34,120 nt of DNA from Bacteroidota bacterium. Its GTDB lineage: Bacteria; Bacteroidota; Bacteroidia; Flavobacteriales_D; Sanyastnellaceae. The stretch lies in assembly GCA_027621555.1 (NCBI GenBank), contig JAQCBJ010000017.1, positions 1 to 34,120 on the forward strand. The letters are read 5' to 3'. Made by a program: the position numbers and the translations under genes. Shown here in pieces: positions 23,522-31,605 of this stretch (position 1 is its first letter; every line of letters begins with the position of its first letter). The notes under the pieces are model-generated. The model ran no database searches. It worked only from the letters and a program-made list of their open reading frames with translations, and was not told the DNA's origin.

Positions 23522-24574
23522 ATGGAACGCACGGAAATCAGTGAGTTGGGGGAGTTTGGCTTGATTCGCCGAATGACCCAAAACCTGAACCACCAGCAGC
23601 CTTCGACGCTGCGCGGTGTAGGGGACGACGCCGCGGTCATTGATCCGCTCGGCAAGCGCGTGGTGGTGACCACCGACATGCTCTGCGAGGGGGTTCACTT
23701 TGACTTGAGCTACGCCCCGTTGAAGCACCTTGGCTACAAGGCCGTGGTCGTGAACCTGAGCGACGTCTGTGCCATGAACGCCACGCCGACCCAAGTCGTT
23801 GTCGGATTGGGCTTGAGCAACCGCTTTTCCGTCGAAGCCGTGGACGAGCTCTACGCTGGCATTCGGTTGGCCTGCGAAGTGTACAAGGTCGATTTGATTG
23901 GGGGAGACACGACGTCTTCGCCCTCTGGATTGACGTTGTCGGTGACGGCGATGGGGCTGGCGGATGCGGATGCGTTGGTCGGTCGAGACGGCGCGGGAGA
24001 TGGCGACTTGCTCGTGGTTAGCGGGGACCTCGGGGCGGCCTACATGGGGCTCCAAATCCTCGAGCGTGAGAAAACCGTGTTCCAAGCCGCGCCTACCGCG
24101 CAGCCGGAACTCGCGGACTTCACCTACCTGCTGGAGCGTCAACTCAAGCCCGAGGCACGTGTGGATGTGGTGCGGGAGATGGGGGATTTGGGCTTGAAGC
24201 CGACCTCCATGATCGACATCAGCGACGGGCTTTCCAGCGAAATCATGCACCTCGGCACCTCTTCAGGCGTGGGTTTCAAAGTCTACGAGGACAAGCTGCC
24301 GATTGACCCCAAGGTGTACGAGACGGCGCGTGAATTCAACCTCGATCCGACGCTGTGCATGCTCAGCGGTGGCGAGGATTACGAATTGCTGTTCACGGTT
24401 AAGCAAGACGATTACGAGAAGGTGCGGAACCACCCCAAACTGAGCGTCATTGGCCACGCTGTGGCGGCACCCGACGCCTTTACCCTCGTGACCAAAAACG
24501 GCCCCGAAGTCCCCCTTCAAGCCCAAGGATGGGATGGGGTCAAGGGTCGACAGGACTCCGAATCCGCGGAATGA
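23522..24574 (+). CDS. thiL: Thiamine-monophosphate kinase
   Basis: ThiL phosphorylates thiamine monophosphate to thiamine diphosphate, the active cofactor, using ATP. The ATG at 23522 gives MERTEISELGEFGLIRRMTQ and 350 aa, a normal length; a GTG six codons earlier (23504) would place the promoter box inside the gene. The conserved parts are LRGVGDDAAVIDPLGKRVVV, TTDMLCEGVHFDL, HLGYKAVVVNLSDVCAMNA and VDLIGGDTTSSPSGLTLSVT. MIDISDGLSSEIMHL and MLSGGEDYELLFTV follow. All belong to the AIRS-type kinase fold with Asp-rich magnesium sites. No other thiamine gene is nearby. asnB follows after eight bases. Confidence 0.97.
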   Translation: MERTEISELGEFGLIRRMTQNLNHQQPSTLRGVGDDAAVIDPLGKRVVVTTDMLCEGVHFDLSYAPLKHLGYKAVVVNLSDVCAMNATPTQVVVGLGLSNRFSVEAVDELYAGIRLACEVYKVDLIGGDTTSSPSGLTLSVTAMGLADADALVGRDGAGDGDLLVVSGDLGAAYMGLQILEREKTVFQAAPTAQPELADFTYLLERQLKPEARVDVVREMGDLGLKPTSMIDISDGLSSEIMHLGTSSGVGFKVYEDKLPIDPKVYETAREFNLDPTLCMLSGGEDYELLFTVKQDDYEKVRNHPKLSVIGHAVAAPDAFTLVTKNGPEVPLQAQGWDGVKGRQDSESAE

Positions 24575-24582
24575 CCTGAGGC

Positions 24583-26478
24583 ATGTGCGGCATCGCGGGA
24601 GCTCACGGACTGGAAGCCTTTCAAGGGCTGGATGATGCCACGGGGCGCGTTCGGGGCATGGTGAGCGCACTCGCCCACCGCGGACCGGATGCCGAAGGGG
24701 TGTGGAGTGACGAAGAGCATGTTGTTCTTGGGCACCGCAGGCTGAGCATCCTCGACACCGGCGACGGAGCCAACCAGCCGTTTTCAATCGGCGAGGACAC
24801 GTTGGTGTTCAACGGGGAGGTCTACAACTACCTCGAACTGCGCCGCGAATTGGAGGCCGAGGGTGCGCACCGTTTCGTGACTTCAGGCGACACTGAAGTC
24901 GTGCTCGTGGCGCTTCGACATTGGGGACTGGAGGATGCGGTTCGCCGCTTCAACGGCATGTTTGCCTTGGCGTGGTGGTCCTCGGCCTCGCGCCGGCTCG
25001 TGCTCGTCCGTGACCGCCTTGGCATCAAACCGCTGTACTGGCACCAGACCCCAGGAGGCACGGTTCTCTTTGCGTCTGAGGTTCGATCCTTGCTGGCTTC
25101 GGGCCTTGTTCCGCCCAAACTCAACCGCGACGCTCTCGCCGACCAATGGATGTACGGCACCGTGCACGCTCCCGCCACCGCCGTCGAGGGGGTGCGACTG
25201 CTCGAACCTGGCGCGCTTCTCGTGATTCACGACGAAGAACTTCACGAGGCGACGTGGTGGGACCCGGCCGACGCGGCCCTGGGCGAGCCCGACCTGTCCC
25301 CGCTGGAACGTCGCCGCCGCATTCGCGAGACCTTGGCCGACTCGGTGGCGCTTCGCATGCGCTCGGACGTGGCGTACGGAGCGTTCTTGTCGGGGGGCAT
25401 CGATTCCAGCGCCATCGTGGGTTTGATGTCCGAAGTGTCGACGCAACCCGTGAGCACGTTCAGTGTGACGTTTGCCGAACAGGAACTCGACGAAAGCCCC
25501 TGGTCTCGGGCCATCGCCAAGCGGTTCCACACCGACCACCACGAGATCCGATTGACGCCTTCCGATTTTCTTGCCCAGGTGCCTTTGGGGTTGTCGGCGA
25601 TGGACCATCCCAGTGCCGACGGCTTGAACACCTACGTGGTGAGCGGAGCGACCCGCGGGGCGGGCGTCAAAGTGGCTTTGAGTGGCTTGGGTGGGGACGA
25701 GTTGTTTGCGGGCTACCCCGTGTTTGCACGAAGCGCCCAGCTTGCCCGCCTCAATTGGTTGGCGGCGTGGCCCAAGGGCCTGCGTCGCTTGGCAGGCACG
25801 GCCTACGCCGCCCTCAAACCAGGAATGACGGCACGCAAACAAGCCGAGATTTTGGCTGGGCACTACTTTGATGTCGCCCACACGTATCCGTTGTCGCGTC
25901 AAATGTTTCTTCGCAGCGACCTCGAGCGCATGCTGACGTCTGACGTGCCCCTCCGGAACGACGTGTTTTCGTGGTTGGTGAAGGAATTGGCGCCCGGGAA
26001 GAAGGCGTTTGGTCTGCCTTTTTTGAGTCAGGTCAGCCTTGCCGAGATGCGGACGTACATGGGGCATACGTTGGTGCGTGACGCCGACCAGTTCAGCATG
26101 GCGCATGCGCTCGAGGTGCGTGTTCCGTTCCTCGATCACCGGCTCGTGGCGGCGGCTCTTGCCGCTCCAGATGCCGACAAGTTTCCGTCGTCGCCCAAGC
26201 GCTTGCTGGTCGAGTCGCTCGACGGCTTGTTGCCGGACGACGTGGTGAACCGTCCCAAGATGGGGTTTGTCTTGCCGTGGGAGTCGTGGATGCGAGGCGA
26301 GTTGAAGCCCGTGTGCGAACGAGGCTTGCAGAGCCTGAAGGACCGCGCTTGGGTGCAGTCCGACGCCGTTTCGGCCATGGAACGCTCGTTCATGGCCGGA
26401 GAAACCCAGTGGTCGTGGAGCCGCGTGTGGTCGTTGGTCGTGCTCGGAGAGTACCTTGAACGCCATGGCTTGGAGTGA
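24583..26478 (+). CDS. asnB: Asparagine synthase (glutamine-hydrolysing), AsnB family
   Basis: This two-domain enzyme transfers ammonia from glutamine to aspartate or, in glycan clusters, to other carboxylates. The 631-aa protein begins MCGIAGAHG with catalytic Cys2. The glutaminase domain includes ALAHRGPDAEGVW, LGHRRLSILDTG and FNGEVYNYLELR. The synthetase domain has the PP-loop SGGIDS (270-275) and VALSGLGGDELFAGYPVF. Near the C-terminus are HALEVRVPFLDHRLV and RPKMGFVLPWESWM. The glycosyltransferase gene overlaps its last 14 bases. The long form plus the GT partner suggests a surface-polysaccharide role rather than plain asparagine supply; that is inference. It starts eight bases after thiL. 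Confidence 0.92.
   Translation: MCGIAGAHGLEAFQGLDDATGRVRGMVSALAHRGPDAEGVWSDEEHVVLGHRRLSILDTGDGANQPFSIGEDTLVFNGEVYNYLELRRELEAEGAHRFVTSGDTEVVLVALRHWGLEDAVRRFNGMFALAWWSSASRRLVLVRDRLGIKPLYWHQTPGGTVLFASEVRSLLASGLVPPKLNRDALADQWMYGTVHAPATAVEGVRLLEPGALLVIHDEELHEATWWDPADAALGEPDLSPLERRRRIRETLADSVALRMRSDVAYGAFLSGGIDSSAIVGLMSEVSTQPVSTFSVTFAEQELDESPWSRAIAKRFHTDHHEIRLTPSDFLAQVPLGLSAMDHPSADGLNTYVVSGATRGAGVKVALSGLGGDELFAGYPVFARSAQLARLNWLAAWPKGLRRLAGTAYAALKPGMTARKQAEILAGHYFDVAHTYPLSRQMFLRSDLERMLTSDVPLRNDVFSWLVKELAPGKKAFGLPFLSQVSLAEMRTYMGHTLVRDADQFSMAHALEVRVPFLDHRLVAAALAAPDADKFPSSPKRLLVESLDGLLPDDVVNRPKMGFVLPWESWMRGELKPVCERGLQSLKDRAWVQSDAVSAMERSFMAGETQWSWSRVWSLVVLGEYLERHGLE
26452..26459 (+). promoter_or_regulatory. 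Possible internal -7 box before the GT4 gene
   Basis: TACCTTGA lies inside the end of asnB and ends five bases before the ATG at 26465. It resembles the boxes of other genes here but could be chance, as it codes for the asnB C-terminus. Confidence 0.3.
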
Positions 26479-27655
26479 CCTTCCCACGGATCGCCCGCTG
26501 CGGATTTTGGCCGTGGTGGAGTGGTACCCGCCGGCGTACCGCGCTGGAGGTCCGATTCGGAGCGTGCACAACCTGATGCGCCTCCTTCAAGCCCAAACCC
26601 CCCACCACCTCGAAGTCGTCTGCGGCAACCGTGACTTGGGCGATTCCGATCCGTTGGAAGGCGTGCCCGTCGATGCAATCCACGACCAGGACGGCATTGC
26701 TGTCACCTACCGTTCCGAAGTGTCGTTGGCGTGGTGGCGGGAGAAACTCCGCGGCTCGGACGACGCCCCTGCCCCGGACGTCCTGTACCTCAACAGCCTG
26801 TTCAGCGTACCCTTCGCGTTGCAGCCCCTTCGCGCGGCCCGCGAACTGGGCACTCGCGTCGTGCTGGCGCCCCGTGGCATGCTCGGCGCCGGCGCCCTGG
26901 CCATCAAACCCGTGAAGAAGAAGCTCTTCCTGACTGTCGCCCAATGGCTGGGCTGGTTCCGGGACGTGCGCTGGCATGCCAGCACAGAGGTCGAGGCGGC
27001 CGATGTGCGGAAGGCGTTTCCGCGTGCGGACATTGCCGTGGCCCAAAACGTTCCGCTGCCGACTCCCGACCCCCTCGAAACCCCCGCCCGCGAGGAAGTG
27101 GTTTGGGTGGCGTTGGGCCGCATCCACCCCATCAAAAACCTGCACTTTGCGCTCGAGGCGCTGCAAAATGTCGACCTCACCCGTCGGGAAGTGGTGGTCG
27201 AGTTGGTGGGGCCGGCGGAGGACGAGGTGTATTTGGGGCAGCTGTTGGGCATGGCCAAGCCTGGGTTGAAGGTGGTGCACCGCGGGCCCGTGCCGCCTCA
27301 GGAGCTGGGGAAGGTGTGGGGCCGGGCGCATGCGCTGTTGATGCCGACGACGCACGAGAATTTTGGGCATGCCGTGGTGGAGGCGTGGGCGCACGGCCGT
27401 CCCGTGCTGTTGAGCGACCAAACCCCGTGGCGCGATCTCAAGCGCAACGACTTGGGATGGGAGCTGCCCCTGGACCGTGCGGTTTGGGTGGAGGGCCTGT
27501 CCGAAGCGTTGAATTGGAGTCCGGAGTTGTGGGGGAGGATGTCGGAAGCGTGCCGCGCCAAGCACAGGGCCTTGGTGGAGGATGCGGGGCTTGTGGCCGC
27601 GAATCGGGCGCTGTTCGAGCGCCCGAGCTTGGGGAGCCCTGCGCCGAGCGCGTAA
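26465..27655 (+). CDS. GT4-family glycosyltransferase
   Basis: This retaining glycosyltransferase of the GT-B fold probably adds a sugar to a lipid-linked or surface glycan. The ATG at 26465 gives MAWSDLPTDRPLRILAVVEW and 396 aa; an in-frame TTG three codons earlier is less likely. The N-terminal domain has YPPAYRAGGPIRSVHNLMRL, the glycine-rich acceptor-side loop. The C-terminal donor domain has WVALGRIHPIKNLHFALEAL, VELVGPAEDEVYL and LLMPTTHENFGHAVVEAWAH, the E-x7-E region of GT4 enzymes. No membrane segment or signal peptide is seen. It overlaps asnB by 14 bases and likely works in the same glycan pathway. Donor and acceptor cannot be deduced. Confidence 0.9.
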   Translation: MAWSDLPTDRPLRILAVVEWYPPAYRAGGPIRSVHNLMRLLQAQTPHHLEVVCGNRDLGDSDPLEGVPVDAIHDQDGIAVTYRSEVSLAWWREKLRGSDDAPAPDVLYLNSLFSVPFALQPLRAARELGTRVVLAPRGMLGAGALAIKPVKKKLFLTVAQWLGWFRDVRWHASTEVEAADVRKAFPRADIAVAQNVPLPTPDPLETPAREEVVWVALGRIHPIKNLHFALEALQNVDLTRREVVVELVGPAEDEVYLGQLLGMAKPGLKVVHRGPVPPQELGKVWGRAHALLMPTTHENFGHAVVEAWAHGRPVLLSDQTPWRDLKRNDLGWELPLDRAVWVEGLSEALNWSPELWGRMSEACRAKHRALVEDAGLVAANRALFERPSLGSPAPSA

Positions 27656-27660
27656 CTTGG
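27653..27660 (+). promoter_or_regulatory. -7 box of the nitronate-monooxygenase-like gene
   Basis: TAACTTGG ends four bases (CGTC) before the ATG at 27665. A TTG (27629-27631) lies 21 bases upstream. It overlaps the stop codon of the glycosyltransferase gene. This is the same box sequence as that of the M1 peptidase gene. Confidence 0.5.
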
Positions 27661-27664
27661 CGTC

Positions 27665-28627
27665 ATGAACACGAGCAACCGAGTGTGTGCCCTTTTGGGC
27701 ATCGAGTACCCCATCATCCAGGCCGGGATGGTGTGGTGCAGCGGGTGGGAGTTGGCGAGTGCCGTGAGCCAGGCGGGTGGGCTCGGGATTTTGGGCGCAG
27801 GAAGCATGTACCCGGAGGTGTTGCGGGACCAAATCACCAAGGTCCAAGAAGCGGCGCCCGGCAAGCCGTTCGCTGTGAATGTTCCGCTGCTTTATCCGGC
27901 GGTGGAAGAGCACATGGCGAGCATTGTGGAGTTGGGCGTGCCGATTGTGTTCACCAGTGCGGGCAACCCCAAAACGTGGACGTCGCATCTGCACGAACAC
28001 GGCATCAAGGTCATTCACGTGGTCAGCAGCGTCAAGTTTGCCTTGAAGGCGCAGGCGGCGGGTGTGGATGCGGTGGTGGCAGAGGGGTTTGAAGCGGGAG
28101 GTCACAACGGCCGAGAGGAGACGACGACCATGTGTTTGGTGCCTGCGGTGGCGGACGCATGCGACGTTCCGGTCATTGCGGCAGGCGGGTTGCACGACGG
28201 TCGATCCATCTTGGCGGCCATGATGCTCGGTGCGGAAGCGGTCCAGCTGGGATCGCGATTCGTGGCCACTCCTGAGAGCTCGGCGCACGTGGCGTTCAAG
28301 GAGGCGGTTCTCGCGGCGGGCGAGGGTGCGACGAGCTTGGAGCTGAAGGACGTGACGCCCGTGCGGTTGTTGCACAACGAATTTGCGCGTCAGGTGATCG
28401 CCGCCCAGCAAGGCGGAGCCACGCCCGAGGAGCTTCGCGAACTTCTCGGCCGAGGCCGTGCCAAGCGCGGCATGTTCGAAGGCGACATGAGCGAGGGAGA
28501 ACTGGAGATTGGCCAAATCGCGGCCATGCTCACCTCCCTCGAACCCGCGGGCGATTTGGTGCGTCGGTTGGTGGACGAATGCCGCGTGTTGGGAGGCTCG
28601 GCCTTGGGCGGGCGGTTCGACTTTTGA
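27665..28627 (+). CDS. Nitronate monooxygenase / 2-nitropropane dioxygenase family flavoprotein
   Basis: This FMN-dependent TIM-barrel enzyme is of the family that oxidises nitronates. The related FabK enoyl-ACP reductases share the fold, so the reaction is not certain. The 320-aa protein starts MNTSNRVCALLGIEYPIIQA with the typical PIIQAGM strand, followed by SQAGGLGILGAGSM. The conserved VVAEGFEAGGHNGREETTTM holds the family AGGH motif. VPVIAAGGLHDGRSILAAMM and AEAVQLGSRFVATPES supply the FMN-phosphate site. The length is normal and no signal peptide is visible. It starts nine bases after the glycosyltransferase stop, with a -7 box in the gap, and may be transcribed separately. No fatty-acid genes are adjacent to favour FabK. 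Confidence 0.88.
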   Translation: MNTSNRVCALLGIEYPIIQAGMVWCSGWELASAVSQAGGLGILGAGSMYPEVLRDQITKVQEAAPGKPFAVNVPLLYPAVEEHMASIVELGVPIVFTSAGNPKTWTSHLHEHGIKVIHVVSSVKFALKAQAAGVDAVVAEGFEAGGHNGREETTTMCLVPAVADACDVPVIAAGGLHDGRSILAAMMLGAEAVQLGSRFVATPESSAHVAFKEAVLAAGEGATSLELKDVTPVRLLHNEFARQVIAAQQGGATPEELRELLGRGRAKRGMFEGDMSEGELEIGQIAAMLTSLEPAGDLVRRLVDECRVLGGSALGGRFDF

Positions 28628-28660
28628 GCGCCGCAGCAAGCGCTTCATGGACTTATGTCG

Positions 28661-28668
28661 TATCTTCC
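28661..28668 (+). promoter_or_regulatory. Possible -7 box of the FG-GAP protein gene
   Basis: TATCTTCC resembles TAnnTTTG with two mismatches and would give a leader of about 55 bases before the ATG at 28728. No TTG lies at the -33 distance. The 28628-28727 gap otherwise holds a weak AGCGC/GCGCT dyad (28627-28644) without a T tract. Confidence 0.3.
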
Positions 28669-28727
28669 AAAGCCTTGGGAGTCAACCTTTCGCGAGAAAG
28701 TGTGTTCTTCCAGCAACTGAATACGCC

Positions 28728-31583
28728 ATGAACCGCATTTCCATCGCTTCGTTTTTGCTCGTTTTCGCGGGCGCTCTTGGGGGCTTCAACCTTGCCCAAG
28801 CCCAGTCCTTTACCAACGGCAGCAACGCCCTGCCTGCCACCTACAACAGTGGGGGATGCGTGGGGTTTGCGGACCTGGATGGAGACGGGTACGACGACTT
28901 GGTGATTTTGGACCAAAGCCGATCGCTTCACACGCTCTACCAAAGCCCCACGGGAACGTTCACCGATTACGCCTTGGGCAACGTATCCAGTGCGAGCCAA
29001 TGGGGAATGTGTGTGGGCGACTTTGACAACGACGGGCACAAGGACGTGTTCAGCGGAGGTTCTTACGACGGGGTGCACTTGATGCACATCACCGCGCCTG
29101 GTCAAGGAAACCTGCAGAGCTTGGGGAACGGTTCGATGTTCATGCAGGCGTGCAACATGGCGGACATCGACCAAGATGGTGTGCTTGACATTTTTGCATG
29201 CCACGACGATGCTGTGAGCCGTCTGTGGAAGGGCAACGAAGCGGGGACCATGACCAACGATCAAGCGTTGATGCCGCTGACGAGCTACGACACGGGGGGC
29301 TACCCCAACACCGACCACAGCGGCAACTACGGCTCGGTGTGGACGGACTTTGACCGGGACGGGGATTTGGACTTGTACATCGCGAAGTGCCGTCAGTTTG
29401 TGAACGATCCGCAAGACCCGCGTCGCATCAACCAGCTTTGGGTGAATGATGGGCAAGGAAATTACACGGAAGAGGCGGCGGCACGGGGTTTGGTCTTTTT
29501 TGAGCAGAGCTGGACGGCCGACTTTGCGGACATCGACAACGACGGCGATTTTGATTGCCTTGTGACCAACCACAGCACGACGCTGTTCCTCTTGGAGAAC
29601 GATGGCACGGGCAATTTCACCAACATCACCTCGGGAAGCGGCCTGGAAGTCACCGGGTTTTTCCTGCAAGCCAAACTCGAGGACTTTGACAACGACGGCT
29701 ACGTGGACTTGGTCTACAGCGGAGGCGCTCATGCCTACTTCCGCAACAACGGAGACCAAACCTTCTCGCAGGTCCCCAACATGTTCCCCTACGGCGACAC
29801 GATGCACAGCTTTGCGACCGGTGACGTGAACCGAGACGGGCAGGTGGACGTCTACGCGAGCTACGGCAACAGCTACGTGAGCCCTGACAACAACAACGAC
29901 GACGTGTTGTGGATCAACGACGGCAATCCGGGTCAGCACTGGATCACGTTTGAGTTGGAAGGATTCCAGTCCAACCGCGACGCGGTGGGGGCGACGGTGG
30001 AAATCACAGGGGCGTTTGGCACGCAGGTGCGAAGCGTTCGGGCCGGGGAGAGCTACGGCATGACGTCGACGTTTTCGTGCCACTTTGGGCTCGGGGCGAA
30101 CGACGTGGTGGAGACGGCGACGGTGTTTTGGCCCAGCGGATTGACGACGGAATTGACGACTCCTGCGGTGGACCAGTACCACACCGTGTTGGAGGTGCCG
30201 TGTACGGTGCCGCTGGAGATCACGGCTTCTGCGACCCAAATCTGCCCAGGCGATGCCGCGATTTTGATGGCGCCCGCCGGCTTCGCCTCGTACCAATGGA
30301 GCGACGGGTCTTTGGCCGGCAACATGATTGAGGTCACCGAAGCGGGCGTGTACTCGCTGACGGCATTCAACCAGGACGGTTGCGCCGGCATTTCGAATTC
30401 CCTTGTGGTGGAGGTGCTTGACGGCACGGTGGCGCCGACGGTGGCTGTGGCCGGTGACGAGTTTTTGTGCGCGGGAAGCACGTGGACGTTGACCTCGAGC
30501 GAGGGGTTCTCGTACCTCTGGAGCAACGGCGCTACCGACGCGTCCATTGAAGTGGGGGAGTCGGGCCAATACAGCGTGCAAGTGGAAGATCAGTGCGGCA
30601 ACTTTGTTGCTTCGGAAGCAGTGGACGTCACGGTCTTTGATGGACCAACGGCACCTCCGGCGACGTCCGCTGACACGACGCTTGCGGAGCCTGGTTCTGT
30701 GTTGCTGACGGCTTCTGCTGACGCAGGCCAAACCTTGCGGTGGTACGACGCCGAAGTGGGCGGAAATCTCCTTGCGGAAGGGGCGACCTTAAACCTGCCA
30801 GGAGTGACCGAATCGTCGACATACTGGGTCGAGGCCAGCCAATCCACCACGGGTCTGTCTGGCACAGGGGGAGAAATGGCCACGCAGCCAGAAGGCCAGT
30901 ACCACACAAACAGCGCCCGTTGGTTGGAGTTTGACGTGCTGGAGCCCATGCGTTTGGTGGATGTGACGGTCTTTGCCAGCGGCACCTACGACCGCGGCTT
31001 TGAAATCATTGACGCGATTGGTCAGGTGTTGTGGTCGACCACGGTGAACGTGACGGACGGGGAGTTTGTGCTTCCCATCGGTTTTGACTTTGAGCCTGGA
31101 AGCGGCTACGGCTTGCGCTGCACGACGGGCGACCCGCAGCTTTGGCGTGAAGGCCTGTCGTCGACGTTGAACTACCCCTACGATTTGGCCGGACTCGGAA
31201 GCATCACAGGAAGCACGGTGGCGGCAACGCCGGAGAGCTACTACTACTTCTTCTACAAGTGGAACGTGGAGAGCACGCTCGACGTGGAATGCGTCAGCGC
31301 GCGTGCCGACGTTCAAGTGACCGTGACGCAATGCACGGATCCCGCGGCCTGCAACTTCAACCCGTCCGCCACGGTGGACGACGGGTCGTGTGAGTACGCC
31401 ACGTGTGCAGGCACGTGCGAGGGAGACATCAACGCCGACGGCAGCATCACGGTGAGCGATTTGCTCTTGGTGTTGGCGGACTTTGGGTGCGTGGACGGAT
31501 GTTCGAGTGACGTGGACGGAGATAGCGCGGTGAGCGTGGCCGACTTGCTCGGTTTGTTGGCGGTGTTCGGCGCCGTCTGTTAA
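28728..31583 (+). CDS. Secreted FG-GAP/ASPIC protein with Ig-like and dockerin-like modules
   Basis: This 951-aa extracellular multidomain protein starts at ATG 28728, which begins a clean signal peptide (MNRISIASFLLVFAGALGGF, cleavage near AQAQ). An upstream reading-frame extension has no protein-like features. The N-terminal 380 residues carry seven calcium-loop FG-GAP/VCBS repeats such as DLDGDGYDDL, DFDNDGHKDV, DFDRDGDLDL and DVNRDGQVDV. An ASPIC/UnbV-type domain follows (about 400-485, GATVEITGAFGTQVRSVRAG). After it come about three Ig-like domains (about 490-720) and a jelly-roll-like segment (about 725-865). The module CTDPAACNFNPSATVDDGSC starts at Cys869. The C-terminus is two EF-hand-like loops, DINADGSITVSD and DVDGDSAVSVAD, as in dockerins. 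No T9SS sorting domain is visible. Function is probably adhesion or complex assembly at the surface. Confidence 0.85.
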   Translation: MNRISIASFLLVFAGALGGFNLAQAQSFTNGSNALPATYNSGGCVGFADLDGDGYDDLVILDQSRSLHTLYQSPTGTFTDYALGNVSSASQWGMCVGDFDNDGHKDVFSGGSYDGVHLMHITAPGQGNLQSLGNGSMFMQACNMADIDQDGVLDIFACHDDAVSRLWKGNEAGTMTNDQALMPLTSYDTGGYPNTDHSGNYGSVWTDFDRDGDLDLYIAKCRQFVNDPQDPRRINQLWVNDGQGNYTEEAAARGLVFFEQSWTADFADIDNDGDFDCLVTNHSTTLFLLENDGTGNFTNITSGSGLEVTGFFLQAKLEDFDNDGYVDLVYSGGAHAYFRNNGDQTFSQVPNMFPYGDTMHSFATGDVNRDGQVDVYASYGNSYVSPDNNNDDVLWINDGNPGQHWITFELEGFQSNRDAVGATVEITGAFGTQVRSVRAGESYGMTSTFSCHFGLGANDVVETATVFWPSGLTTELTTPAVDQYHTVLEVPCTVPLEITASATQICPGDAAILMAPAGFASYQWSDGSLAGNMIEVTEAGVYSLTAFNQDGCAGISNSLVVEVLDGTVAPTVAVAGDEFLCAGSTWTLTSSEGFSYLWSNGATDASIEVGESGQYSVQVEDQCGNFVASEAVDVTVFDGPTAPPATSADTTLAEPGSVLLTASADAGQTLRWYDAEVGGNLLAEGATLNLPGVTESSTYWVEASQSTTGLSGTGGEMATQPEGQYHTNSARWLEFDVLEPMRLVDVTVFASGTYDRGFEIIDAIGQVLWSTTVNVTDGEFVLPIGFDFEPGSGYGLRCTTGDPQLWREGLSSTLNYPYDLAGLGSITGSTVAATPESYYYFFYKWNVESTLDVECVSARADVQVTVTQCTDPAACNFNPSATVDDGSCEYATCAGTCEGDINADGSITVSDLLLVLADFGCVDGCSSDVDGDSAVSVADLLGLLAVFGAVC

Positions 31584-31605
31584 GCCCTGCTTGAGCGCGG
31601 CGACG

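Noticed and set aside
26390-28648. A 752-codon minus-strand open frame opposite the GT4 and NMO genes.
   Set aside because: Arg/His/Gln-rich composition, no motifs, and it covers two well-supported genes.
28509-28727. N-terminal extension of the FG-GAP protein.
   Set aside because: It would overlap the NMO gene and place the signal peptide internally; the ATG at 28728 starts a clean signal peptide.
28653-30731. A 692-codon minus-strand open frame opposite the FG-GAP gene.
   Set aside because: It mirrors the Asp/Asn-rich repeats as Val/His/Arg-rich sequence and has no protein features.
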